Shown here in pieces: positions 45,784 to 54,925 of a stretch of 64,000 bases of DNA. The notes under the pieces were generated by a model that searched no databases, had not been told where the DNA came from, and saw only the letters and a list, made by a program, of their open reading frames with translations. Positions within the stretch are counted from its first letter, which is position 1; each line of letters begins with the position of its first letter. The DNA comes from Bifidobacterium callitrichos DSM 23973 (GTDB lineage Bacteria; Actinomycetota; Actinomycetes; Actinomycetales; Bifidobacteriaceae): NCBI RefSeq assembly GCF_000741175.1, contig NZ_JGYS01000001.1, positions 124,001-188,000 on the forward strand, written 5' to 3'. The translations under genes were made by a program, and so were the position numbers.

Positions 45784-46034
45784 ACGACTGGATTCCCGAC
45801 ACCGACGATATATCGAGGTTCTTCACGCGGGGCGCTGAGGAAGCATACTCGCTTACCGCCGACCCCAATTTGATCAACCCCACCAGCGCATTCGCCCGAT
45901 GGATAGCCGAACACGATCGACAAGTAGCCGAGAAAGCCTACCAAGCGGGCTATTCGTCCGGCTGGTATCGCGGCTGGGACGACGACGGCGACAACTGCTG
46001 TCCAGACAACCCATACAGGAAGGAACAATCATGA
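45780..46034 (+). CDS. Small phage protein, unknown
   Basis: 84 residues overlapping the previous gene by ATGA. Ends GYSSGWYRGWDDDGDNCCPD; a helical centre. Unknown. Confidence 0.55.
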   Translation: MNDWIPDTDDISRFFTRGAEEAYSLTADPNLINPTSAFARWIAEHDRQVAEKAYQAGYSSGWYRGWDDDGDNCCPDNPYRKEQS

Positions 46035-46315
46035 CGATCAATACGATAGTCCACCGCAAACTCCGCGTCCTTATCGGCTGCGCGCTGATCATCGCAGTCG
46101 GGATCCTCGCCGGATGCGGCGACACCGAGACCGTGGACACCTCCACGAAAACGGTCGTGAAAAGCGAATGCTCCAGCACCCTCGCCGATTACCAGGCATG
46201 CACGATCACCATGCCGGACACGCGCCGCGTCACCTGCATCACTCGTGGCGGCACGCATGGTCTCGCCATGTCCTGCGACTGGATCCACGCCGACGGCTCG
46301 GACCGATTGGAATAG
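46031..46315 (+). CDS. Small phage lipoprotein
   Basis: 94 residues: basic start, hydrophobic core VLIGCALIIAVGILAGCGD with lipobox LAGC, then an outer part with three Cys. Overlaps the preceding gene by 4 bases. Lysogeny or early-expressed phage lipoproteins sometimes block superinfection; that is only a possibility here. Confidence 0.65.
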   Translation: MTINTIVHRKLRVLIGCALIIAVGILAGCGDTETVDTSTKTVVKSECSSTLADYQACTITMPDTRRVTCITRGGTHGLAMSCDWIHADGSDRLE

Positions 46316-46318
46316 ACG

Positions 46319-46498
46319 ATGGTCTCACAGCAGATACGCGACAAGGTCCTCAAGGCCCACGCCCACGGGTACAGCGTCACCGAGATCGCCAAATGGCTCG
46401 GCATCACCATCGACGAGACCCGGGCCATCATCATCCACGGCGACAGACGACCACGCCCGGCGCTGAAACCCGAGTTCATCGAACCGAAACTGTTCTAG
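46319..46498 (+). CDS. Small HTH protein
   Basis: 59 residues starting MVSQQIRDKVLKAHAHGYSV; TEIAKWLGITIDETRAIIIH is a helix-turn-helix typical of small phage regulators. The start overlaps no gene and lies 4 bases after the lipoprotein stop. Confidence 0.6.
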   Translation: MVSQQIRDKVLKAHAHGYSVTEIAKWLGITIDETRAIIIHGDRRPRPALKPEFIEPKLF

Positions 46499-46589
46499 AC
46501 AATTACCGAAGTTTTGGAATCAGGCCGTTTCCAGACCCTATGGGTCGGGGATGGCCTGTTCCGGTCGGATAGGAGATGGGGAGTATCGA

Positions 46590-47333
46590 ATGGCGCATTG
46601 CCAGCATTGCGACGCCGTGATCAACGACGGATTCCGCCTATGCCGTGACTGCAGACGAGACTACTCGCGCCAGCTGCACGAGCTGCTGGGCAACATGGAC
46701 GAGCTTCGCCGGCAGACGCTGCGTCAGACCAGGATAGACGCTCATGGCGGATCCCGGACGATCAGCAGCTCACCAAGCCTGATCGACATGTCCCGACAGG
46801 AGCTGTTCGACCATGCGACGGCGGAGATCAGCGAGATGGCACGCACCTCGGACTGCTACGGCGTCGACTGGAGACATCAACTGCGCATGATGATCGCCAA
46901 AGGCAGACGCACCTGCCAGACCCTTGAAGCCGGCCGCAACTATGCGAAATCCATCCTCCTCAACAAACGGATCGCGGGCAGGATCGAACGCCACGGTGCG
47001 CGGCCGTTCGTCGGAGTGTGCCCGGCCTGCGGCGCAGACATCGAGGCTGAACGCTGGCAGACCGTCACCATATGCGAATGCGGCCAGCCCATAGACCTCG
47101 CAAAACTGTCCGAGGCGACCCACAAGGCGCTAGACGCCACATACATCACCCGCACCCCGAAGGGCGCGGCGGAGTTCATCCGCGACCAGACCGGGATCCG
47201 TGTGGACCGCAATGCGGTCACCACATGGATCAAACGCGGACGCCTGCAGGCCGAACGTCTGGAGGACGGCTATTGGAGAATCCCCGTCGGCTCCCTGCTC
47301 AGGCTCGCCGAACGAAAAGCCAAGCGACAGTAG
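46590..47333 (+). CDS. Zinc-ribbon/HTH protein, candidate late regulator
   Basis: 247 residues from the ATG at 46590 (GGAGATGGGGAG upstream). Zinc knuckle 1: CQHCDAVINDGFRLCRDC; zinc knuckle 2: CPACGADIEA with CECGQP; the C-terminus has a winged HTH (GIRVDRNAVTTWIKRGRLQA). Last early-direction gene before the terminase block, so it may control late genes. Confidence 0.65.
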   Translation: MAHCQHCDAVINDGFRLCRDCRRDYSRQLHELLGNMDELRRQTLRQTRIDAHGGSRTISSSPSLIDMSRQELFDHATAEISEMARTSDCYGVDWRHQLRMMIAKGRRTCQTLEAGRNYAKSILLNKRIAGRIERHGARPFVGVCPACGADIEAERWQTVTICECGQPIDLAKLSEATHKALDATYITRTPKGAAEFIRDQTGIRVDRNAVTTWIKRGRLQAERLEDGYWRIPVGSLLRLAERKAKRQ

Positions 47334-47375
47334 GCTGCCCGCGATATGTGATATGATGACCATGTCATACGTGTG

Positions 47376-47406
47376 AGGCCTTCGGGAATTATCCCGGAGG
47401 CCTTTC
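47376..47406 (+). terminator. Terminator before the packaging region
   Basis: AGGCCTTCGGGA, loop ATTA and TCCCGGAGGCCT (one G-U pair) followed by TTTC. Confidence 0.7.
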
Positions 47407-47449
47407 GCATACCCGGGAAAAACACCCCCCCGGGGGGTTGTCTTTTCCG

Positions 47450-47517
47450 GCGTCATCGCCCCGGACATGGCGGGGCGGCGTTCATACCCCGTCCGGGTTC
47501 GACTCCCGGATGACGCA
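47450..47517 (+). tRNA. tRNA-like sequence, probable degenerate tRNA-Met (CAT)
   Basis: Acceptor GCGTCAT/ATGACGC (7/7), D-stem CCCC/GGGG, anticodon loop TTCATAC (CAT) and T-arm CCGGG-TTCGACT-CCCGG are present, with discriminator A. The anticodon stem is poorly paired and the variable loop is missing, so the total is only 68 bases. Either a shortened phage tRNA or one damaged by lost bases. Confidence 0.5.
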
Positions 47518-47617
47518 CCCGGGCCACGGGCACTCCTTCCCCCCCACCCCGCATGTGGCGCCTTTCCCACTGGGACATCTCGGCTCGTGGCCCCCTAAAT
47601 TCTTAGAGCATCATCCC

Positions 47618-47965
47618 ATGGCAACCAACAACCCCCGGCGTGCCAACGGTTCACGCAGACGCCAGCTCACCCAACGCATCCTCGCCAGCGAAACCACATG
47701 CTGGCTATGCGGACAGCCAGTCGACAAGACCCTGCCCGCAGGTCAGCCCGGGTCTCCCGAGATAGACGAGGACATACCGGTGAGCCGAGGCGGCGACCCA
47801 TACAGTCGCGGCAACTGTCATCTCGTGCACCGCTGGTGCAACCGCATCAAATCCAACCATTCGACCGAATGGGCGAGACGGCGCATCCTCCTGCTCCTCG
47901 AACACCAGCAGCCGAAGGACTTCCGCCCCACCTCCCTGCCGCTCAACACGAGCGGCGAATGGTGA
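47618..47965 (+). CDS. HNH endonuclease (packaging-associated)
   Basis: 115 residues from the ATG at 47618: CWLCGQPVDKT, DEDIPVSRGGDPYSRGNCHL and VHRWCNRIKSN form the HNH motif of the small endonuclease encoded beside the terminase in HK97-like phages, where it aids cos cleavage. Immediately upstream of the terminase genes. Confidence 0.9.
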   Translation: MATNNPRRANGSRRRQLTQRILASETTCWLCGQPVDKTLPAGQPGSPEIDEDIPVSRGGDPYSRGNCHLVHRWCNRIKSNHSTEWARRRILLLLEHQQPKDFRPTSLPLNTSGEW

Positions 47966-48111
47966 ACGACGATCGAATCGACGCGAAAACCCAGGGGGAG
48001 TGACCCCGCCCACCCGCCAAGGGCCACCTCGGGCACAGTGCCGATATCTCCCCGAACGTTAACACCGTTAAGGGGCTGACCGTTAAACCTTCCGGAAAGG
48101 GGCTGATACCA

Positions 48112-48525
48112 ATGGCTCAACGCCTGTGCGCCAACTGCGGCAAGCCCCTGCCGAAGAGCATGAGCGTGCGGGCGAAATACTGCTGCGACTCCTGCCGGGT
48201 CAAGGCATGCCAGCATCGCCGCAAGAACGGAGAACCGGCGGCCCCGAAACCCAAACCCCGCAAGAAAGCGCCGGTCATCGACAAACGCGAGTTCGAACGG
48301 ATGATGGACGGCAGCATGGAGGACGTGCTGCGCCACAACCGCGACGTGCTCCGGAAGGCCCTGGACGATCCGGACACGCGCCCGCAGGACCTGCCCGCCA
48401 TCAGCCGTCAGCTGATCGCAATCGCCCGGGAGCTCGACTCCATGTCGGGCGGCGATCCGCTGCTCGACGACCTCGACGACGAAACCACGGAGGTGAGCGA
48501 GGATGCCGGAGCGTCGATTGTCTGA
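48112..48525 (+). CDS. Terminase small subunit-like protein
   Basis: 137 residues. A zinc-ribbon-like start (LCANCGKPLPKSMSVRAKYC then CDSC), a basic linker and a helical C-terminal half (AISRQLIAIARELDSMSGG). Position between HNH and TerL and overlap with TerL by 23 bases support a packaging/DNA-recognition role; sequence alone does not prove it. Confidence 0.7.
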   Translation: MAQRLCANCGKPLPKSMSVRAKYCCDSCRVKACQHRRKNGEPAAPKPKPRKKAPVIDKREFERMMDGSMEDVLRHNRDVLRKALDDPDTRPQDLPAISRQLIAIARELDSMSGGDPLLDDLDDETTEVSEDAGASIV

Positions 48526-49936
48526 GATCGCCCGGCATCTGATCCGCCCCACCGGCATCGCCGGCAGCGACTTCCCACGAATCCAGCGCGTCGCCCTCAA
48601 GGCCGGCATCCACTACGACCTCTGGCAGCAGGGATTCCTCTACCTGATGCTCGCCAAGCGCGCCGACGGCAAATACGCGTGCGGCGATGGCGGCACCGTG
48701 CTGAGCTCCTGCCGGCAGATAGGCAAGACGTTCACCGTCGGCACCGCCATGTTCATCAAGGCGATCCTGCACAAGGGACTGAAGGTCATCTGGACCGCAC
48801 ACCACACGAGAACCAGCGATGAGACGTTCGCGGACCTGTGCGATCTGGCGAAGAACCGTCTGCTGGCCCGCTACGTGGAGCGCATCCGCAGGGCGAACGG
48901 CCAGCAGGAGATCGTATTCCGCAACGGTTCGAGGATCATGTTCGGCGCCCGCGAGAACGGGTTCGGCCGAGGACTGCACTCGGTGGACGTGGAGATCTTC
49001 GACGAGGCCCAGATCCTCACCGTGCGAGCCCTGGACAACATGATCCCCATCGTCAACGTTTCACCCAATCCATTGGTGGTGTTTCTCGGCAACCCGCCCA
49101 AGCCCGGCGACCAGTGCGAGGCGTTCGAGGAGAAGCGCCGCACCGCATTGGCCGGAACCGACGGCATGGTGTACGTGGAACTGTCCGCGGACCCCGACGC
49201 GGACCCCGACGACCGCGACCAATGGGCCAAAGCCAATCCCAGCTACCCGAAACGCACGTCGGAGACCGCGATCCTGAGAATGCGCAACCTCCTCGCACCC
49301 GACAGTTTCCGCCGCGAGGCGCTCGGCATCTGGAACGAGACCACCAGCGCATACGCCATCAGCCCCGACCAATGGGCCGCAGCCACGATCGACCAACCGG
49401 ACCGTGAGGGGCTGGTCGGCTACGCGCTCGACATGCCACCGGACCGCAGCTCGCTCGCGATAGGCGGCGCCATCAAACACCCGGACGGCAGCGCGCACAT
49501 CGAACTGCGCGAATTCCGCGCCACCCAGTCCGCGGGCACCATGTGGGCCGTGGACTACATCGCCGAACACTGGCCGCGCACGGCGAGCGTGGTCATCGAC
49601 TCGCAGTCGCCGGCCATGAGCCTGCTCACCGACCTCAAAACCCGCCACGTGCGCGTCATCGTCACGAACGCCAGCGACATGGGCCGCGCCTGCGGCCGAC
49701 TCCTCGACATGCTGCGCGACCACACGCTCACGCACCTGCCCGACGACCAACAACCCGCCATGGCCACAGCCGTACGCAACGCCACCACACGCCCCATCGG
49801 CCAATCCGGCGCATTCGGCTGGAACAAGACCGGCAGCGACGTCGATTTGAGTCCGCTGGTCGCATGCACGCTCGCCCTCTACGGCACGTACATCACGAAA
49901 CGCGACCCCAACCGCAGACAGGAGGTGATGATCTGA
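48503..49936 (+). CDS. terL: Terminase large subunit
   Basis: 477 residues. Walker A SSCRQIGKT (70-76 core), Walker B VEIFDEAQ with catalytic D167-E168, and the RNase-H-like nuclease domain with IDSQSPAMSLLTDL and the C-terminal acid block. It is the ATP-driven packaging motor and nuclease. Start at 48503 overlaps the small subunit gene. Confidence 0.95.
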   Translation: MPERRLSEIARHLIRPTGIAGSDFPRIQRVALKAGIHYDLWQQGFLYLMLAKRADGKYACGDGGTVLSSCRQIGKTFTVGTAMFIKAILHKGLKVIWTAHHTRTSDETFADLCDLAKNRLLARYVERIRRANGQQEIVFRNGSRIMFGARENGFGRGLHSVDVEIFDEAQILTVRALDNMIPIVNVSPNPLVVFLGNPPKPGDQCEAFEEKRRTALAGTDGMVYVELSADPDADPDDRDQWAKANPSYPKRTSETAILRMRNLLAPDSFRREALGIWNETTSAYAISPDQWAAATIDQPDREGLVGYALDMPPDRSSLAIGGAIKHPDGSAHIELREFRATQSAGTMWAVDYIAEHWPRTASVVIDSQSPAMSLLTDLKTRHVRVIVTNASDMGRACGRLLDMLRDHTLTHLPDDQQPAMATAVRNATTRPIGQSGAFGWNKTGSDVDLSPLVACTLALYGTYITKRDPNRRQEVMI

Positions 49937-49937
49937 C

Positions 49938-51455
49938 ATGTCTGACTACTCCATCGCCTCCGGCACCCCGTACCTGAGCATCGCAAGCTCCCAGATCCGC
50001 CACATCGACGGCGTCCCCGACGACGACATGGACGCCATCCGCCAGCTGCTCAAGGTCTGGCGCGACCACTACCCGCGCAACCTCCTACGCAGCGCGTTCT
50101 ACGACGCCAAGGAACAATTCAACAACCTCGGCATTTCGATCCCGAACATCGTCGCCCAAAAAGCCGGCATCGTGGTCGGCTGGCCACAGAAAAGCGTCCG
50201 CGCGCTCGCCGACAAATCCGTGTTCGAGGGATTCGAGCTCCCCAAGGGCGTCGACGATCACGGCATCCCCGAACTCGTCGACGGCAACGAACTGACCGAC
50301 TCGGTCGGCGAGGCCATCATCAGCTGCTACAAGCACTCCTGCGCGTTTCTCACGGTCGACTACGATCCCGAGGACCCGACGGGGGAACGGATCCTGATCA
50401 CCCCCCGCTCGGCCGACTGGTCCGCCGCGATCTGGGACAACACGCACCGCAGGATCGCCGCCGCGCTCACCGTGACCGACAACGACCGGTACGGCAACAT
50501 GACCTCGTTCAATGTATGGCTGCCCGGCCGCAACTACGCGTGCGTCAAAAACGGCGGCTCGTGGACCGTCACGGACATACAGACCAACAAGCTGGACCGT
50601 GTCAGCGTCGTGCCGATCGTCTACGACCGGCAGATGGGCCGCCCTTTCGGCCGCAGCCGCATCAACCGCGCGCTCATGAACCTCACGGACATGGCCATGC
50701 GCACCATGGTCCGCATGGAGGCCAGCGCCGAATTCTATTCGGTGCCGAAGATCTGGTTCCTCGGCCTGTCCAAGGACGCGTTCAGCGCGGACACCTGGAA
50801 CTCGCTCGTCAGCTCGATCAACGCGGTATCACGCGACCAGAACGGCGACATCCCCACACTGCAGCAGGTCACGCAGGCCTCGATGCAGCCGCACGGCGAC
50901 ATGCTCGAGACCATCGCCATGCTCGCCAGCAGCGAGACCGACATCCCCGCTGAAAACCTCGGCATCCGGCTCACGAACCCGACCAGCGCCGAGGCCCTCG
51001 CGGCCAGCGAGAACCAGCTGACGCGCGTGGCGAACCGGCAGAACCGGGCGTTCGGCGTGCAGCTGATGAACGCGATGCGCATCGCCTGCCAGCTCAGGGA
51101 CAACACGGACTCGCCGCCGGACCTGACCGGCATCCGCCCACTGTGGGCTCCGACCCGCGAGGTGAGCGACGCTGCCCGCGCCGACTACTACGCCAAGGTC
51201 GCCGGCGTCAACGCCGATTGGGGCGACAGCGATGTGGGACTCGGCATGCTCGGCCTCAACGCCGACGAACTCAAATCGTTCCGCTCGTATCAGGCGCGGC
51301 AACGGGCCCAACGCAACGTGGACGCGCTCAAACAGCGCACGGCGCAGCAGGAGGTGACGGCGGATGGCGGACAGTCGACCGGCGTCGCCGGAACTGCAAC
51401 GACTGCTGGATCAGGCGTACAGGGACTACCAGACCAATCTGGACAACCTGACTGA
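49938..51455 (+). CDS. Portal protein (SPP1 gp6/Phage_prot_Gp6 type)
   Basis: 505 residues: WRDHYPRNLLRSAFYDAKEQ, IVGWPQKSVRALADKSVFEG and VVPIVYDRQMGRPFGRSRIN are portal-type blocks. It forms the dodecameric channel at the capsid vertex. Its 3' end overlaps the head protein gene by 92 bases in another frame. Confidence 0.9.
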   Translation: MSDYSIASGTPYLSIASSQIRHIDGVPDDDMDAIRQLLKVWRDHYPRNLLRSAFYDAKEQFNNLGISIPNIVAQKAGIVVGWPQKSVRALADKSVFEGFELPKGVDDHGIPELVDGNELTDSVGEAIISCYKHSCAFLTVDYDPEDPTGERILITPRSADWSAAIWDNTHRRIAAALTVTDNDRYGNMTSFNVWLPGRNYACVKNGGSWTVTDIQTNKLDRVSVVPIVYDRQMGRPFGRSRINRALMNLTDMAMRTMVRMEASAEFYSVPKIWFLGLSKDAFSADTWNSLVSSINAVSRDQNGDIPTLQQVTQASMQPHGDMLETIAMLASSETDIPAENLGIRLTNPTSAEALAASENQLTRVANRQNRAFGVQLMNAMRIACQLRDNTDSPPDLTGIRPLWAPTREVSDAARADYYAKVAGVNADWGDSDVGLGMLGLNADELKSFRSYQARQRAQRNVDALKQRTAQQEVTADGGQSTGVAGTATTAGSGVQGLPDQSGQPD

Positions 51456-52727
51456 CGCGGCCACCGACGACATCGAGACCGCCGTCAACGCCGGCGACCT
51501 TGACATCAAGGAGCTCGTACGATCCTACTCGCGTGACGCCTCCCAGTTGTCAAACGACTACTACGACCAGGTGCGCGAGCTCTGGCACGAATACGCCGGC
51601 GTCGACATCCCCGATTTCGACCACACCGACCTGCTGGACCCCGACCGCGCCCTGTGGCAGACCCAGCATGGGTTCAACAACACGGACTATGCCGGCCTGA
51701 CCTACAGGCAGGTCAAAAACGGCCAATCCCGCGCCGGCCTGACGATCGACGACCTGTGGCCCGACCTGTCGAATACCGATGACGCGCAGCAGTTCATCGC
51801 CGACATGATCGAATCGTCCGCACGACTGACCACGCAGCGCAACCTGCGCATCGACCCGTCGAAACCGAAATGGGCCCGTGTGCCCAACGGCAAGGCCTGC
51901 GCGTTCTGCGTCATGCTTGCCTCCCGCGGATTCGTCTACACGAGCGAGGACACGGCCGGCCGGCAGATGCAATACCACGCCGACTGCCACTGCCGCATCA
52001 TCCCAGCTGGGGCAGACAGACCCTCGACGGCTACGATCCCGACACGTACATGCAGATGTATCAGGAAGGAGTCAAAGCCGCAGGCAAGGGCAACGGATAC
52101 CGTTCCGCACTGGCCGCCATGCGACGACTACACCCGGAGGATCTCAAGGACGGCGTGGTCCCGCAACCGCAGATCCGCTGGTCGCACGCCGTCATCAGGC
52201 CGACTGCCGATGAACTGACAAGACTATCCGATTTCACCGTTCGCATGCCATGGGACCAATACACCCCCGAACATAAACAGAAGACATTACGCGGCTGGAC
52301 GGATGGCACATTCAAGGAAACCAACGGCGCTCTGTACGGTCGGATTCCCATGAGCGACGACGTACGGCAACGGATCGACGTCATCGATGAGGCCATAAGC
52401 GATCACTGGACCACCCATCAGTTCACCGTGGACCGACTCATGCCACTTGACACCTTCGAATTGAAGTCCATCGAAGGGGTCTTCGATCTCCAGAGGAACG
52501 ATGTGTTTGGCCATGCAGGATACATGGCCACCTCTCTTCTCGAGGGCGGGGTGCTCGCCGACAAAAGCCTCGATCGCGTGGCGACCCGGATACTCGTGCC
52601 CTCCGGCACCAACGCCGTCTATCTCCAGCCCATCAGCAAAGCCGCAAAACGGCAGGAAGAAGTGCTCCTACCACGTGGCACTCGTCTTCAGGTCGACGGC
52701 GTCGGCAATACCCCGGATGGCCGATAG
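51364..52727 (+). pseudogene. Minor head protein (SPP1 gp7/Mu F-like) with C-terminal ADP-ribosyltransferase-like domain; frameshifted as written
   Basis: The N-terminal part (to about 213) is a gp7/Mu F-like head protein: long helices, then NGKACAFCVMLASRGFVYTS and QMQYHADCHCRIIP. After CCC at 52002-52004 the protein continues in another frame (SWGRQTLDGYDPDTYMQMYQ) to 52727; one extra C restores about 455 residues. The C-terminal domain has GYMATS (STS-like block) and KRQEEVLLPRGTRL, a Q-x-E/LLPRG motif as in exoenzyme-type ADP-ribosyltransferases. In the virion it could be ejected with DNA and modify a host target; this is inference. GGAGGT supports the ATG. Confidence 0.8.
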
Positions 52728-52755
52728 TGTTCATCAGACTGGTAGACTGGACGAC

Positions 52756-53001
52756 ATGAGCGACAACGAACACGATGAGGAATACGACCGCTTCGTCTTC
52801 CATCCTGGCGATCTCAAGCGTGTAACCGATCCTCAGCAGCTTGCCTCGATCTACGAAAAAACGGGTGTCCACCCATATGCGGAAGAAAAGCAGGACTGGA
52901 TCTCCCATGAGGCGAAGCAACGATTCCGCGCCGGGCTGCTCTTTTCCACCAATGATCTGGCCGACGAATACGACCGTCTCAAAGCACAAGGAAAGCTATA
53001 G
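52756..53001 (+). CDS. Small acidic protein after the head-ART gene
   Basis: 81 residues, very acidic N-terminus (MSDNEHDEEYDRFVFHPGDL) and a helical end (AKQRFRAGLLFSTNDLADEY). No family recognised. Being directly after the ART domain and followed by a terminator, it could be a companion or immunity protein; untested. Confidence 0.6.
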   Translation: MSDNEHDEEYDRFVFHPGDLKRVTDPQQLASIYEKTGVHPYAEEKQDWISHEAKQRFRAGLLFSTNDLADEYDRLKAQGKL

Positions 53002-53046
53002 GGACGGTTCCTCCGCCATCGGCATATAGCCGAAAACCAATTTTCC

Positions 53047-53073
53047 AAGCCACCTCGATCGGGTGGCTTTTTT
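53047..53073 (+). terminator. Terminator before the scaffold gene
   Basis: AAGCCACC, a 7-base loop, GGTGGCTT and TTTT: a compact intrinsic terminator in the middle of the structural genes. Confidence 0.85.
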
Positions 53074-53108
53074 CATGCCCGAAATGGGCTGACGTAAGGA
53101 GATACAAC

Positions 53109-53660
53109 ATGTTCAACCTCGACATGCCCTGGCATCGCCACTACCGTGACCGCATCCGTCTCGCGGACGCCGGTACGGACGCGGGCGGCGCCGGTGATGA
53201 CGCGGGCCAGTCCGCAACGGGCCAGTCCGACGCCGATCCGGCCGACACGATCGACTGGAAGGCCAAGTACGAGTCGATGCGCCAACACTCCCGCGACTGG
53301 GAGAAACGCGCCAAGGCCAACTCGGACGCGGCCGCGGAGCTGGAAAAGCTCAAGGAATCCCAGATGAGCGACGCGGAGAAGACCGCGAAACGCATCAGGG
53401 ACCTCGAGGCCAGGAACGCCGCCTACGAGGCCGAGAAACAGCAGAACGAATGGAAGACGCAGGTCTCCAAGGAGACCGGCGTACCCGCGGACCTGCTGCA
53501 CGGCGACACCCTCGACGACATGAAGGCATACGCGAAGGCCCTCGACCAGTGGGCGCACCCCAAACCCAAGGGCATGCCCAACCAGGGCAAGACCCCATCG
53601 ACTCCCGCCTCCGGCACGGAGGAACGCTCCTGGGCGAACAGCCTCTTCGCCAACATCTAA
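53109..53660 (+). CDS. Capsid scaffolding-like protein
   Basis: 183 residues, acidic Ala/Gly/Asp-rich start, then a long coiled coil (AAAELEKLKESQMSDAEKTA and LEARNAAYEAEKQQNEWKTQ) and a basic Pro-rich tail. Directly upstream of the major capsid gene, the normal place and composition for a scaffold. Confidence 0.8.
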   Translation: MFNLDMPWHRHYRDRIRLADAGTDAGGAGDDAGQSATGQSDADPADTIDWKAKYESMRQHSRDWEKRAKANSDAAAELEKLKESQMSDAEKTAKRIRDLEARNAAYEAEKQQNEWKTQVSKETGVPADLLHGDTLDDMKAYAKALDQWAHPKPKGMPNQGKTPSTPASGTEERSWANSLFANI

Positions 53661-53691
53661 CCCGTAACCACAAATCGAAAGGACAACACCA

Positions 53692-54606
53692 ATGGTGATG
53701 GACACCACACAGGTCCACCTGCCCAAGACGGTCGCCAGCGCGGTGATCGACAAGGTCAAGGACACCAGCACGATCGCGGCCCTCAGCCCGAGCACCCCGC
53801 AGATCTTCACCGACAAGGAATACATGGTGTTCAACGGCAAGGCCGAGGCGGACGTGACCGCCGAAGGCCAGACCAAGAGCACCTACGAGCAGGACCTCGA
53901 CTACGTGACCGGCAAGCGATTCAAGGTCCAGACCACCACGCGAGTCTCCAGCGAGCTCAAATGGGAGGACGAGGACAACCGCTTCCAGATCATCTCCAGC
54001 ATTCAGACCGACCAGGCGCAGGCCCTCGCCCGCGCCCTCGACTACGTCGTCTACCATGCGATCAACCCCAAGAGCGGCGAAAAGCTCACCGGATTCGACG
54101 CGCTCGCGGACCAGGCCGTGCAGGTCACCGCCGGCGACGACGAGGTCCAGAACGTGGACGCGCTGGCCGACGCCCTGAACCAGACGTACGACATCAACGG
54201 CGTCGCCCTGTCCCGCACGTGGGCGTCCCGCCTGCGCAAGGTCCGCGTGCCGAACACAGGCATGCGCTTCTACCCGGACATCCCGCTCAACCTCAACGTC
54301 GGCAACCTCGAAGGCATCGACGCGGCCACGTCCGGCACCGTCAACGGCACGCTCGCCAAGACCCCGACCAACGTGCTCGCGATCATGGGCGACTTCAGCC
54401 TGATCAAGTGGGGCATGATCCGCGACATCACGAGCGAGATCATCCCCTACGGCGACCCGGACCAGACCGGCGTCGACCTGAAGGCCCACAACCAGATCGC
54501 CTACCGCACCGAAGCGTTCTTCTCCTACGCGGTGCTGGAACCGAAGGCGTTCGCGGTCCTCAAGTCCGCGCCGGCCGCCTCCGCCAAGACCTCCCGCGCC
54601 AAGTGA
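53692..54606 (+). CDS. Major capsid protein (HK97 fold)
   Basis: 304 residues. N-terminal arm, ALSPSTPQIFTDKEYMVFNG (E-loop region), QAQALARALDYVVYHAIN (spine helix) and LSRTWASRLRKVRVPNTGMR; ends in A-domain FFSYAVLEPKAFAVLK. AAAGGA precedes the ATG at 53692; another ATG is two codons later. Confidence 0.9.
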   Translation: MVMDTTQVHLPKTVASAVIDKVKDTSTIAALSPSTPQIFTDKEYMVFNGKAEADVTAEGQTKSTYEQDLDYVTGKRFKVQTTTRVSSELKWEDEDNRFQIISSIQTDQAQALARALDYVVYHAINPKSGEKLTGFDALADQAVQVTAGDDEVQNVDALADALNQTYDINGVALSRTWASRLRKVRVPNTGMRFYPDIPLNLNVGNLEGIDAATSGTVNGTLAKTPTNVLAIMGDFSLIKWGMIRDITSEIIPYGDPDQTGVDLKAHNQIAYRTEAFFSYAVLEPKAFAVLKSAPAASAKTSRAK

Positions 54607-54619
54607 TCGGAGACCCACC

Positions 54620-54913
54620 ATGGCTCTCTTCGTACCACAGAACCTGATCGCCCACCCGGGCGACGAGGAACACCACGAGCGAGGCGTGTTCGACAAGGAC
54701 GTATACCTCTACGACCCGGACGGCAACCCGATCGACCTGACCGGCGGCGGAACGCCGTCCAACCCGGCCGAATACGTGCCCAAGGCCACCGACGCCGCCA
54801 GCGCGCAGACCACGGTCAACAAGCTGATCGACGCGCTGGTCGCATCCGGCCAGATGAAGCCGGAACCGCCGAAGGTCATCACGTCGGTCACCATCCAGCT
54901 CGCGGGCGACTGA
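54620..54913 (+). CDS. Head fibre/decoration-like protein
   Basis: 97 residues: FDKDVYLYDPDGNPIDLTGG then a helix (NKLIDALVASGQM) and a short beta end. Small proteins of this type just after the capsid gene often decorate the head; here that role is inferred from position. Confidence 0.55.
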   Translation: MALFVPQNLIAHPGDEEHHERGVFDKDVYLYDPDGNPIDLTGGGTPSNPAEYVPKATDAASAQTTVNKLIDALVASGQMKPEPPKVITSVTIQLAGD

Positions 54914-54925
54914 TTCGAGGCCGAC

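Noticed and set aside
43249..52004. Programmed ribosomal frameshifting in the early membrane gene and head-ART gene
   Set aside because: No slippery heptamer plus downstream structure is evident, and the same one-base deficit occurs in chromosomal guaA and MFS, where programmed shifting is implausible.
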